From Chitinophaga rhizophila (GTDB lineage Bacteria; Bacteroidota; Bacteroidia; Chitinophagales; Chitinophagaceae), in assembly GCF_019492185.1 (NCBI RefSeq), contig NZ_JAICCF010000003.1:806001-870000 (forward strand): a stretch of 64,000 nt of DNA, read 5' to 3'. Position 1 is the first letter of the stretch. Each line of letters starts with the position of its first letter. A program made the translations under genes and the position numbers. The notes under the pieces were generated by a model. That model was not told where the DNA came from. It saw only the letters and a program-made list of their open reading frames with translations, and made no database searches. Below, piece by piece: positions 35,174-42,224 of this stretch.

Positions 35174-36187
35174 ATGGAAAATAATACCTCATTACAGCAG
35201 CAGTTACTGGAGGCAGGTGTACACTTCGGTCACCTGAAGAAAAAATGGAACCCGAAGATGCTGCCATACATCTTCGCAGAAAAGAAAGGTATTCACATCA
35301 TTGATCTGAACAAAACCGTAGAAGGTTTACAGGAAGCGGCAGCTGCCCTGAAATCTATCGCTAAGAGCGGTAAGAAGATCATGTTCGTAGCCACTAAAAA
35401 GCAGGCTAAGGAAATCGTAGCAGAAGCTGCAAAACGCGTAAACATGCCTTTCGTAACTGAAAGATGGTTAGGTGGTATGCTGACAAACTTCGCTACTATC
35501 CGTAAGAGCGTTAAGAAAATGCAGAGCATTGAGAAGATGCTGACTGATGGTACTTTCGACAGTATCACCAAGAAAGAGCGTCTGACTTTGACTCGTGATA
35601 AAGATAAAATGGAGAAAGTACTGGGTGGTATCTCTCAGCTGGCTCGTGTTCCTGCTGCGCTGTTCCTGGTTGACATCAGCCATGAGCACATTGCACTGGC
35701 AGAAGCTCGTCGTCTGGGTATCTCCACTTTCGGTATGGTTGATACCAACTCCGATCCTACTAAAGTTGACTTCGCAGTTCCTGCGAACGATGACGCTACT
35801 AAGTCAATCGCAATCATCACTAACTATATCGCTGCTGCAATCGCAGAAGGTCTGGCAGAGAGAGCTAACGAGAAAACTGACGATGTAGTTGAAGAAGAAG
35901 AAGACGATAACAAGTCTCTGAAGTTCGAGCTGGAAGGCGGTGAAGATCGTGAAAGAGGTCGCAGACAAGGCGGCGGCGGTCGTGGCCAGGGTGGTCAGAA
36001 CGCTGGCGGTCGTGGTCAGGGTGGCGGCAACCGTCCTGGTGGCGGTGGTAACCGTCCTGGTGGCGGTGGTGGCAACCGTCCTGGTGGCGGTGGTAACCGT
36101 CCGGGTGGTAACCGTCCAGGTGGCGGTGGCGGCGGACAGCGTCGTCCTGCTGGTTCCGGCGGTCCTAAACCAGGTGGCAACAGATAA
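35174..36187 (+). CDS. rpsB: 30S ribosomal protein S2 with long Gly-rich C-terminal extension
   Basis: Residues 1-233 form a complete S2: LLEAGVHFGHLKKKWNPKM, FVATKKQAK, TERWLGGMLTNF and FGMVDTNSDP. Most S2 proteins end around residue 230-260. Here an acidic linker (about 236-247) leads to a tail of nearly 80 residues rich in Gly, Arg, Asn and Pro, containing five NRPGG units (residues 286, 293, 301, 308, 313) and RG/RGQGG steps. Such RGG-like tails bind RNA in other proteins. The gene lies 74 bp after rpsI and is followed by tsf, the classic S2/EF-Ts arrangement. Confidence 0.96.
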   Translation: MENNTSLQQQLLEAGVHFGHLKKKWNPKMLPYIFAEKKGIHIIDLNKTVEGLQEAAAALKSIAKSGKKIMFVATKKQAKEIVAEAAKRVNMPFVTERWLGGMLTNFATIRKSVKKMQSIEKMLTDGTFDSITKKERLTLTRDKDKMEKVLGGISQLARVPAALFLVDISHEHIALAEARRLGISTFGMVDTNSDPTKVDFAVPANDDATKSIAIITNYIAAAIAEGLAERANEKTDDVVEEEEDDNKSLKFELEGGEDRERGRRQGGGGRGQGGQNAGGRGQGGGNRPGGGGNRPGGGGGNRPGGGGNRPGGNRPGGGGGGQRRPAGSGGPKPGGNR

Positions 36188-36312
36188 TTTCTGTTTAAAC
36201 AACATAAATCAATTGCGAATTGTGGAACAGACTTAATGCTCCATGGTTCGCAATTGAGCGTTAATACTTGATAAAGAATAAACATTAATCTATAATAAAC
36301 TCATTATAAGTT

Positions 36313-37140
36313 ATGGCAGCAACAATTACAGCAGCTGATGTTAACAAACTGCGTCAGCAAACTGGTGCAGGTATGATGGATTGCAGAAAAGCATTGGTAG
36401 AAAGTGATGGCGATTTCGAGAAAGCAGTAGACTACCTGCGTAAAAAAGGACAGAAAGTAGCAGCGCTGCGTTCTGACCGTGAAACCAAAGAAGGTGTAAT
36501 TATCGCTAAAACTAACGCAGAAGGTAATTCAGGCGTTGTTGTAGCACTGGGTTGCGAAACTGACTTCGTTGCTAAAAACGAAGACTTCGTAAAATTCGCA
36601 CAGTCTATCGTTGATCTGGCGCTGAGCAGCGGTGTTAATACCGTAGAAGAACTGGGTGCTGCTACCCTGGATGGTGCAAGCGTTAATGATAAAGTAAACG
36701 ACCAGGTTGCTAAGATTGGTGAGAAAATCACCCTGGCTAAATTTGAAAGAATTTCTGCCGCTTCTGTAACTGCTTATATCCACGGTAACTACCGTATGGG
36801 TGTACTGGTAGGTTTCTCTGCAGCTACTTCTGAAGAAGTAGGTAAAGATATCGCTATGCAGATCGCAGCTATGAACCCAATCGCAGTTGACGCTGATGGC
36901 GTTTCTCCTGAACTGATTGCTCGTGAGAAAGCTATCGCTATTGAGCAGATCGCTGCTGAAGGTAAAACTGGCGATATGGCTGAGAAAATCGCTGCTGGTA
37001 AAGTGAACAAATTCTTCAAAGAAAATACACTGTTACCTCAGGCTTTCGTAAAAGACAACAACAAATCTGTTGCAGATTACCTGAAGTCTGTAAGCGCTGA
37101 TCTGAAAGTAACAGGATTCACAAGAATCGCATTAGGCTAA
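36313..37140 (+). CDS. tsf: Elongation factor Ts
   Basis: Nucleotide-exchange factor for EF-Tu. The N-terminal VNKLRQQTGAGMMDCRKALVES, DYLRKKGQKVAALRSDRETKEGV and the TDFVAKNEDF motif that inserts into EF-Tu are all present. 275 residues. 125 bp after rpsB and followed by a terminator. Confidence 0.97.
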   Translation: MAATITAADVNKLRQQTGAGMMDCRKALVESDGDFEKAVDYLRKKGQKVAALRSDRETKEGVIIAKTNAEGNSGVVVALGCETDFVAKNEDFVKFAQSIVDLALSSGVNTVEELGAATLDGASVNDKVNDQVAKIGEKITLAKFERISAASVTAYIHGNYRMGVLVGFSAATSEEVGKDIAMQIAAMNPIAVDADGVSPELIAREKAIAIEQIAAEGKTGDMAEKIAAGKVNKFFKENTLLPQAFVKDNNKSVADYLKSVSADLKVTGFTRIALG

Positions 37141-37159
37141 TTAAATTGCCTGTCGAAAA

Positions 37160-37190
37160 GGGAGAGAATAATCATTCTCTCCTTTTTTTT
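37160..37190 (+). terminator. Terminator after tsf
   Basis: A 9-10-bp stem (GGAGAGAAT 37161-37169, ATTCTCTCC 37174-37182) followed by eight T. Strong rho-independent form, 20 bp after the stop. pyrH, 178 bp downstream of the stop, would therefore need its own promoter. Confidence 0.9.
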
Positions 37191-37317
37191 GCGCTTTTGT
37201 AAGTGAATGCTCCAGGTGTACGTAAACTGGTAAAATACCCCGTTCGGCATTTTTTTATATATTCGGGGACTGTAAACTATTTACTAACTAACATTTTCAT
37301 ATCATTTTTCATAAGTC

Positions 37318-38031
37318 ATGTTGCCAAAGTATAAGCGTATTTTACTCAAATTGAGCGGTGAATCCCTGATGGGAGAAGGTAATTATGGTATCGATCACAG
37401 AGTGATCACGCAGTATGCGTACGATATTAAAGCTGTGACCGACCTCGGAGTGCAGGTAGCCGTAGTAATTGGAGGTGGTAACATTTACCGTGGTATGAAC
37501 GAAGCTGAAACCGGCATTGAAAGAGCCCAGGGTGACTATATGGGTATGCTGGCAACAGTGATCAACGGTATGGCCATGCAAAGTGGTCTGGAGAAAGTAG
37601 GCTTATATACCCGCCTCCAGTCTGCTATTAAAATGGAGCAGATCGCAGAACCTTACATCCGCCGCCGTGCTATACGTCACCTTGAAAAAGGCCGTGTAGT
37701 GATCTTCGGAGCCGGTACTGGTAACCCGTATTTCACAACAGATACTGCGGCTTCCCTGCGTGCTATCGAAATCCAGGCTGATGTGATCCTGAAAGGCACC
37801 CGTGTTGACGGTATCTACACTGCTGATCCTGAAAAAGATCCGACTGCTACCCGCTTTGAATCTATTACTTTTACCGAGGTATACCAGAAGTCTCTGAATG
37901 TAATGGATATGACCGCATTCACGCTCTGCCAGGAAAACAAACTGCCGATCATTGTATTCGACATGAATAAAGCAGGTAACCTGATGCAGGTAATTATGGG
38001 TAAGAATGTAGGTACGCTGGTAAAAGGATAA
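37318..38031 (+). CDS. pyrH: UMP kinase
   Basis: Hexameric bacterial UMP kinase of the amino-acid-kinase fold, which phosphorylates UMP to UDP. KYKRILLKLSGESLMGEG, VVIGGGNIYRG, GDYMGMLATVINGMA, TGNPYFTTDTAASLRA and GTRVDGIYTADP are diagnostic. 237 residues. The rpsB-tsf-pyrH order is conserved in many bacteria. Confidence 0.97.
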   Translation: MLPKYKRILLKLSGESLMGEGNYGIDHRVITQYAYDIKAVTDLGVQVAVVIGGGNIYRGMNEAETGIERAQGDYMGMLATVINGMAMQSGLEKVGLYTRLQSAIKMEQIAEPYIRRRAIRHLEKGRVVIFGAGTGNPYFTTDTAASLRAIEIQADVILKGTRVDGIYTADPEKDPTATRFESITFTEVYQKSLNVMDMTAFTLCQENKLPIIVFDMNKAGNLMQVIMGKNVGTLVKG

Positions 38032-38132
38032 TTCCAGTTGTAAACCCTACCCGGATGTGAAAGAGAGAAAAGAGGGGAACAGCACAATTTATTAAAACAG
38101 CTTTTTCGATTCATATATCAGGAATCCGAATA

Positions 38133-38170
38133 AGACAGGGAATGAATGTATCTGCATGCATTCCCTGTCT
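38133..38170. terminator. Bidirectional hairpin between pyrH and the DUF3298 gene
   Basis: A perfect 12-bp stem (AGACAGGGAATG 38133-38144, CATTCCCTGTCT 38159-38170) between convergent genes ending at 38031 (+) and 38191 (-). No strong U-run on either side. Confidence 0.7.
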
Positions 38171-38190
38171 GTTATTCTGGTTCCTGATTT

Positions 38191-39276
38191 TTATTTCAGC
38201 AGCTTTTTAATATCCTTAAAAGGTATGAACAGGGTAATCTGCCCCATTGCATATGGCCCGATTTCATACGGGGTATAGCTGAAACCGATACCTTTATCTG
38301 TTACCAGGAAGTTGTCGTTAGGTTCAATTTCCTTTACCAGCAGCATTGTTTCAAGTCTGCGACCTGGTTCTATATTATAGATCTTCCGGATAGATTTCTC
38401 CAGTTCCGGTATCAGTGCTTCTTTGTATTCAGGTTTGAGTATATCTTCCGGCTTCAGCACTTTCTTCTTCTCAAGATCGAGTACCTGGTAGTGCGCGCCA
38501 TAGTTACCATGGGCACCGCCGGTAAATTCATAGCTGAAGTACTCAAGTACCAATAGCGGATAATTATTCCATACCACTTTCATATCGGCGTCAGCGCCCC
38601 AGCTGGCAGCCGCAGGGATACCTTCAGCAGTGTCCAGATCTTTGCCGGTCACTTTATAAGTAGCCAGGAATGAGTCTATATCTCTTTTGAGGAATTTAAC
38701 CGGATCTGTGATCGGCTTACCGTCAGTGATATTCTTACGTATAAAGTCTGCAACGCTTGCATCTGTACTTGCAGCGGGCCATAAAATGCAATTAGTTGCC
38801 TGTCCTATGGGGGTGTTAGGATTACCCGGGTACAGGGGGAGGGAATCAGACCCATACAGTACATCCAGGGAAACCGCATTTTCAAGGCTTGGTTTGAGCT
38901 CAAACGGATAGGAGGTACCCTTGCCCCTCCAGGTACCTTTAAAGCCTCCCAAGCTATCCAGTTTGCCCGAAAATAACCTTTCTTCATTTGGGTCTGTATT
39001 TTCTGATACAATCACCTTATCACCTTCAGGAGTTCCCCATATCATGATTGGCTCGCCGATCTTATCATAACTATAATAGCCGCGGAATACCCAAGGACCA
39101 GCTTTTATCAGATCCATGGTGATAGGTTCTGTGCCTATCTTCCCTTTCAGATGCAGATAGTAAAAAGGTGTTTTCGTAGGGTCCGGTGCTTTTGCCGCCT
39201 GGGATGACTGCTTTGTTTTGGTGCTGCATGACACCAGCACACAACAGGTAATAGCGAATAATAGTATGGTTCTCAT
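38191..39276 (-). CDS. DUF3298/RsiV-type lipoprotein
   Basis: Start at ATG 39276 (MRTILLFAITCCVLVSC), which gives a lipobox with Cys about residue 17; upstream residues to 39342 do not look like signal sequence. The C-terminal half carries the DUF4163/DUF3298 pattern, with EYFSYEFTGGAHGNYGAHYQVLDL followed by VLKPEDILKPEYKEALIPELEK and a final YEIGPYAMGQITLFIPF (given in parts). RsiV of Bacillus, which shares this domain, is a lysozyme-binding anti-sigma factor, but many Bacteroidota proteins with the domain have no known role. Confidence 0.82.
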   Translation of the reverse strand: MRTILLFAITCCVLVSCSTKTKQSSQAAKAPDPTKTPFYYLHLKGKIGTEPITMDLIKAGPWVFRGYYSYDKIGEPIMIWGTPEGDKVIVSENTDPNEERLFSGKLDSLGGFKGTWRGKGTSYPFELKPSLENAVSLDVLYGSDSLPLYPGNPNTPIGQATNCILWPAASTDASVADFIRKNITDGKPITDPVKFLKRDIDSFLATYKVTGKDLDTAEGIPAAASWGADADMKVVWNNYPLLVLEYFSYEFTGGAHGNYGAHYQVLDLEKKKVLKPEDILKPEYKEALIPELEKSIRKIYNIEPGRRLETMLLVKEIEPNDNFLVTDKGIGFSYTPYEIGPYAMGQITLFIPFKDIKKLLK

Positions 39277-39404
39277 GCAATAAAAGTAATAAATATTTGA
39301 TTCGGTAAATGGCTGGTCATGCCTGGCACTGACTATGATCATAGCACCCTCGTCCGCTAGATCCTTTGTTTATAAGTATCTTTGCGTCAGTTAAAAACAG
39401 GACC

Positions 39405-40049
39405 ATGTTGAATAAAGAAGTAGCAGATCTGCGCAAAGACTATCGCCTTGCTTCACTTGATGAGCAGGATGTGGCACCGGACCCATTACAACAATTTGAA
39501 CGTTGGTGGAAGGATGCCACCACAGGACAGCTGGAAGAGCCTAATGCGATGACCCTGGCTACCAGTACACCTGATGGTTTTCCGTCTGCGCGTATTGTAT
39601 TGCTGAAAAGTTTCGATGAAGAAGGCTTTGTATTCTTCACCAACTACGAAAGTCAGAAGGCACAGGATATTGCCGCTAATCCCAATGTATCATTATTATT
39701 CTTCTGGAAAGAGCTGGAAAGGCAGGTGCGTATATACGGAACAGTTAGCAGAACCTCCTCTGAAATTAGCGATGAATACTATAATAGCAGGCCTATGGGT
39801 AGCCGCGTTGGAGCAATTGCTTCTCCGCAGAGCCGTATCATACCGGGGCGTGCCTTTCTGGAAGATAGTGTAAGAATTGTTGCAGAAAGATATGTGTTGG
39901 AAGACCCTAAACGTCCTGTATACTGGGGTGGTTATGTGGTTAAACCAGTAAAGGTTGAATTTTGGCAGGGGCGTAGTAGCCGTCTGCATGACAGGATATT
40001 ATACTCACAGGAGGGTGGAAAGTGGATTATTGACAGACTTGCGCCATGA
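39405..40049 (+). CDS. pdxH: Pyridoxamine/pyridoxine 5'-phosphate oxidase
   Basis: FMN enzyme of the last step in pyridoxal 5'-phosphate synthesis. Start ATG 39405 (MLNKEVADLRKDY, 214 residues). Blocks: NAMTLATSTPDGFPSARIVLLKSFDEEGFVFFTNYESQKA, RQVRIYGTV, SRPMGSRVGAIASPQS and the C-terminal RIVAERYVLEDPKRP...FWQGRSSRLHDR (given in parts). A TATCTTTG -7 box (39377-39384) lies 21 nt before the ATG with no clear -33 box. Divergent from the DUF3298 lipoprotein gene. Confidence 0.95.
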   Translation: MLNKEVADLRKDYRLASLDEQDVAPDPLQQFERWWKDATTGQLEEPNAMTLATSTPDGFPSARIVLLKSFDEEGFVFFTNYESQKAQDIAANPNVSLLFFWKELERQVRIYGTVSRTSSEISDEYYNSRPMGSRVGAIASPQSRIIPGRAFLEDSVRIVAERYVLEDPKRPVYWGGYVVKPVKVEFWQGRSSRLHDRILYSQEGGKWIIDRLAP

Positions 40050-40075
40050 GATAAGGGCAAAAAATAGGAGATAAG

Positions 40076-40198
40076 AATTAGGAATTAGGAATTTCAGTTG
40101 TGACAAATGCTGTTTCGCCTGAATTAAGCCAGGAAAATAAGAAGAGGATTTTAATACCCGCGTCTCTATTCCTGATTCTTAATTCCTAATTCCTAATT
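40076..40198. repeat. 18-bp perfect inverted repeat of a GGAATTA tandem motif
   Basis: AATTAGGAATTAGGAATT at 40076-40093 is repeated as its exact reverse complement at 40181-40198, with 87 nt between. Each arm is itself a tandem of GGAATTA. It lies between convergent pdxH and the bTHX gene and contains no ORF. It could act as a terminator, or be a small mobile or recombinational repeat. Confidence 0.75.
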
Positions 40199-40201
40199 GA
40201 G

Positions 40202-40318
40202 TTAGGCTTTCTTTTCAGCCTTAGCAGCAACGGCTTTCTTTGGTTTTGCTGGTCTTGACTTACCGAAAGAACCGTTAGAAATCTTGCCTTTTTTGGTTTT
40301 GATATCACCTCTACCCAT
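40202..40318 (-). CDS. 30S ribosomal protein THX (bTHX), 38 aa
   Basis: A 38-codon gene, ATG at 40318 to TAA at 40202. The product begins MGRGDIKTKKGKISNGSFGK and continues SRPAKPKKA, the recognised bTHX pattern (G(K/R)GDxKTxKGKIxxGSxGKxRP), then a Lys/Ala tail. bTHX lies in the 30S head and stabilises it. Located 155 bp downstream of the HU gene on the same strand, so it may share HU transcription. Confidence 0.9.
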   Translation of the reverse strand: MGRGDIKTKKGKISNGSFGKSRPAKPKKAVAAKAEKKA

Positions 40319-40472
40319 TGTGAACAGTTTGAAGTTTTATAGTTTGATGTTTGTTAACTGAGGATATTACACCCCGCTAATTAAGCCGCAAATTACGTAA
40401 TAGCCGGGGTTAAATGCAAAAAAAAAGCAAGAAACAGTGCTGTTCCTTGCTTGAATAAGTTAAGCTAACAGA

Positions 40473-40742
40473 TTAAAGCTTGTCGGACAGAGCCTTACCA
40501 GCCTTGAATTTAGCAACTTTCTTAGCTTTGATCTTGATGATCTGGCCAGTCTGTGGGTTTCTACCGTTACGAGCAGCACGTTTAGAAACAGAGAAAGTAC
40601 CGAAACCTACTAAGGTTACTTTACCACCTTTTTTCAGGGTATCTGCAACAGCTTTAGTGAAAGAATCCAGTGCTTCGTTAGCTTGGGTTTTAGTGATACC
40701 GGCATCTTTTGCCAGCTTGTCGATTAATTCGGCTTTGTTCAT
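40473..40742 (-). CDS. HU-family DNA-binding protein
   Basis: Small histone-like DNA-bending protein of 89 residues. MNKAELIDKLAKDAGITKTQ opens it, GFGTFSVSKRAARNGRNPQTG is the DNA-binding arm, and KAKKVAKFKAGKAL closes it, all as in HU/IHF. The promoter at 40785-40815 is among the best matches in the window, consistent with strong expression. Confidence 0.97.
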   Translation of the reverse strand: MNKAELIDKLAKDAGITKTQANEALDSFTKAVADTLKKGGKVTLVGFGTFSVSKRAARNGRNPQTGQIIKIKAKKVAKFKAGKALSDKL

Positions 40743-40784
40743 AGCTAGTAAGATTTAACTAGTGAATAAAATGTTTGATGTGAG

Positions 40785-40815
40785 CAAATATAGCGCGTTT
40801 TATCAGATTACCAAA
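40785..40815 (-). promoter_or_regulatory. Promoter of the HU gene
   Basis: On the minus strand TTTG (40815-40812), a 19-nt spacer and TATATTTG (40792-40785) match the Bacteroidota -33/-7 consensus exactly. Predicted start near 40779, leader about 36 nt. From 40816 to 41048 I see no gene. Confidence 0.82.
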
Positions 40816-41048
40816 TTTTTTGAATCTTTTTTAACCAAAAAAACATCGGCTGAAAGCGCCTACAGGTAACGGTTACAGCAGATTGGCACTTCTCGGGGCA
40901 TCGTTAGGAAAGACGCCTCGTTTTGATGAAAACCGCTATGATAGCATGTTTGCTGTTGTATTTACTATAAACGCATCAACGTTCCAAGTATTGTACCAAA
41001 GTCTGAACCCCCGATGATCAGTGGATTTCCTGTGGATAAGTTTAACAT

Positions 41049-41351
41049 CTACACTATCTGCATCACTGTATTGAAAGATACAAACTGATTGCTGAAAACC
41101 TCGTAGCTGCGCTGTCTTAGCTGAGGTGCATGTTCTGCAAGAAACGTCTGATAATTCTCCAGTGTATCTGTAAAGTACTGAGCTGAGTAGGTAGGACCAT
41201 CCTCATCATCCTGCTCAAGTAGTCTGCAGATACGGTAATCATGAAAAAGCCCAGTAGCCATTATCGCAGGGATATGTTCTTCTTTCATCCATTGCAGCCA
41301 CCGCTCATTAATGGAGTGAGTTACCTTAGTTGTTACGTTGTAAATAAGCAT
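41049..41351 (-). CDS. DUF4286-family protein
   Basis: A 100-residue soluble protein with the family start MLIYNVTTKVTHSI, then WLQWMKEEHIPAIMATGLFHDYRICRLL (in part) and a Gln/Tyr-rich end. Family members have a ferredoxin-like fold and no assigned activity. It begins 14 bp after the xth stop, so the two likely share a transcript. Function unknown. Confidence 0.85.
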   Translation of the reverse strand: MLIYNVTTKVTHSINERWLQWMKEEHIPAIMATGLFHDYRICRLLEQDDEDGPTYSAQYFTDTLENYQTFLAEHAPQLRQRSYEVFSNQFVSFNTVMQIV

Positions 41352-41364
41352 GTATAATATGGCT

Positions 41365-42129
41365 TTAGGATTCCAGTTGAAGATATATAGGGCAATGGTC
41401 TGAATGCTTTATATCCTGCCAGATCTGCGCGTCTTTCAGCCTTGTCTGCAAAGATGTAGTAACACTGATATAGTCGATACGCCAGCCCTTGTTATTGTTC
41501 CTTGCATTAGCACGGAAGCTCCACCAGCTGTATTGATGCGGCTCCGGATGATAGTGCCGGAAAGTATCTGTAAAGCCGCTGGCAAACAATTTGTCCAGCC
41601 ATGCACGTTCTTCCGGCAGAAAGCCTGAAGAGTTCTTATTACCTACGGGATCATGGATGTCTATTGGCTTATGGCAGATATTATAATCACCGCAGATTAT
41701 CACATTCTGACGCGTTGTTTTAAGCTGCTCTACATAGCCATAAAACTCATCCAGCCACTGGTATTTATAGGTCTGCCTTTCATCTCCACTGGTACCTGAT
41801 GGCATGTAGGTATTGATCAATGTAATATCACCAAAGTCAAGGCGGATAACGCGTCCCTCAGCATCACTCTGCATGAAGCCGTTACCATATTGTACATAAT
41901 CAGGCTTTATTCTGGTCAGTACGGCAACGCCGCTGTAACCTTTCTTTTGTGCAGGATACCAGTAATGTTCATAACCCAGCGCCTCAAACTGCTGATAGTC
42001 TACATTGTCTTTATGCGCCTTGATCTCTTGCAGGCAGATAATATCGGCAGGATCTGTTTTCAGCCATTCGGTAAAACCCTTAGTCATGGCAGAACGCAGT
42101 CCGTTTACATTATAAGAAACAATTCTCAT
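41365..42129 (-). CDS. xth: Exodeoxyribonuclease III
   Basis: AP endonuclease and 3'-5' exonuclease of base-excision repair. Start ATG 42129 (MRIVSYNVNGLRSAM); the five residues before it are untypical. Metal and catalytic motifs: ICLQEIKAH, GYSGVAVLTR, NTYMPSG, ICGDYNICHKPIDIHDP, WRIDYISV and SDHCPIYLQL. 254 residues, normal. Followed by the DUF4286 gene 14 bp later. Confidence 0.95.
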   Translation of the reverse strand: MRIVSYNVNGLRSAMTKGFTEWLKTDPADIICLQEIKAHKDNVDYQQFEALGYEHYWYPAQKKGYSGVAVLTRIKPDYVQYGNGFMQSDAEGRVIRLDFGDITLINTYMPSGTSGDERQTYKYQWLDEFYGYVEQLKTTRQNVIICGDYNICHKPIDIHDPVGNKNSSGFLPEERAWLDKLFASGFTDTFRHYHPEPHQYSWWSFRANARNNNKGWRIDYISVTTSLQTRLKDAQIWQDIKHSDHCPIYLQLES

Positions 42130-42224
42130 GGTGTGGTAAGTCAATTATCCACGGAAATCGGGATAATAGTGTTGGTTATAAAAAAAAGCCGGCAGCCCTG
42201 AGACTACCGGCTCTATCGAATCAT

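Noticed and set aside
35804..36285. Thr/Val/Pro-rich reading frames on both strands over the rpsB tail
   Set aside because: They are shadows of the glycine-rich repeat region of S2; none has a recognisable product.
41031..41039. Perfect DnaA-box sequence TTATCCACA on the minus strand
   Set aside because: A single 9-mer is expected about once per 130 kb by chance on either strand; no cluster of boxes, no A+T-rich unwinding region and no dnaA or dnaN nearby, so it is not called an origin.
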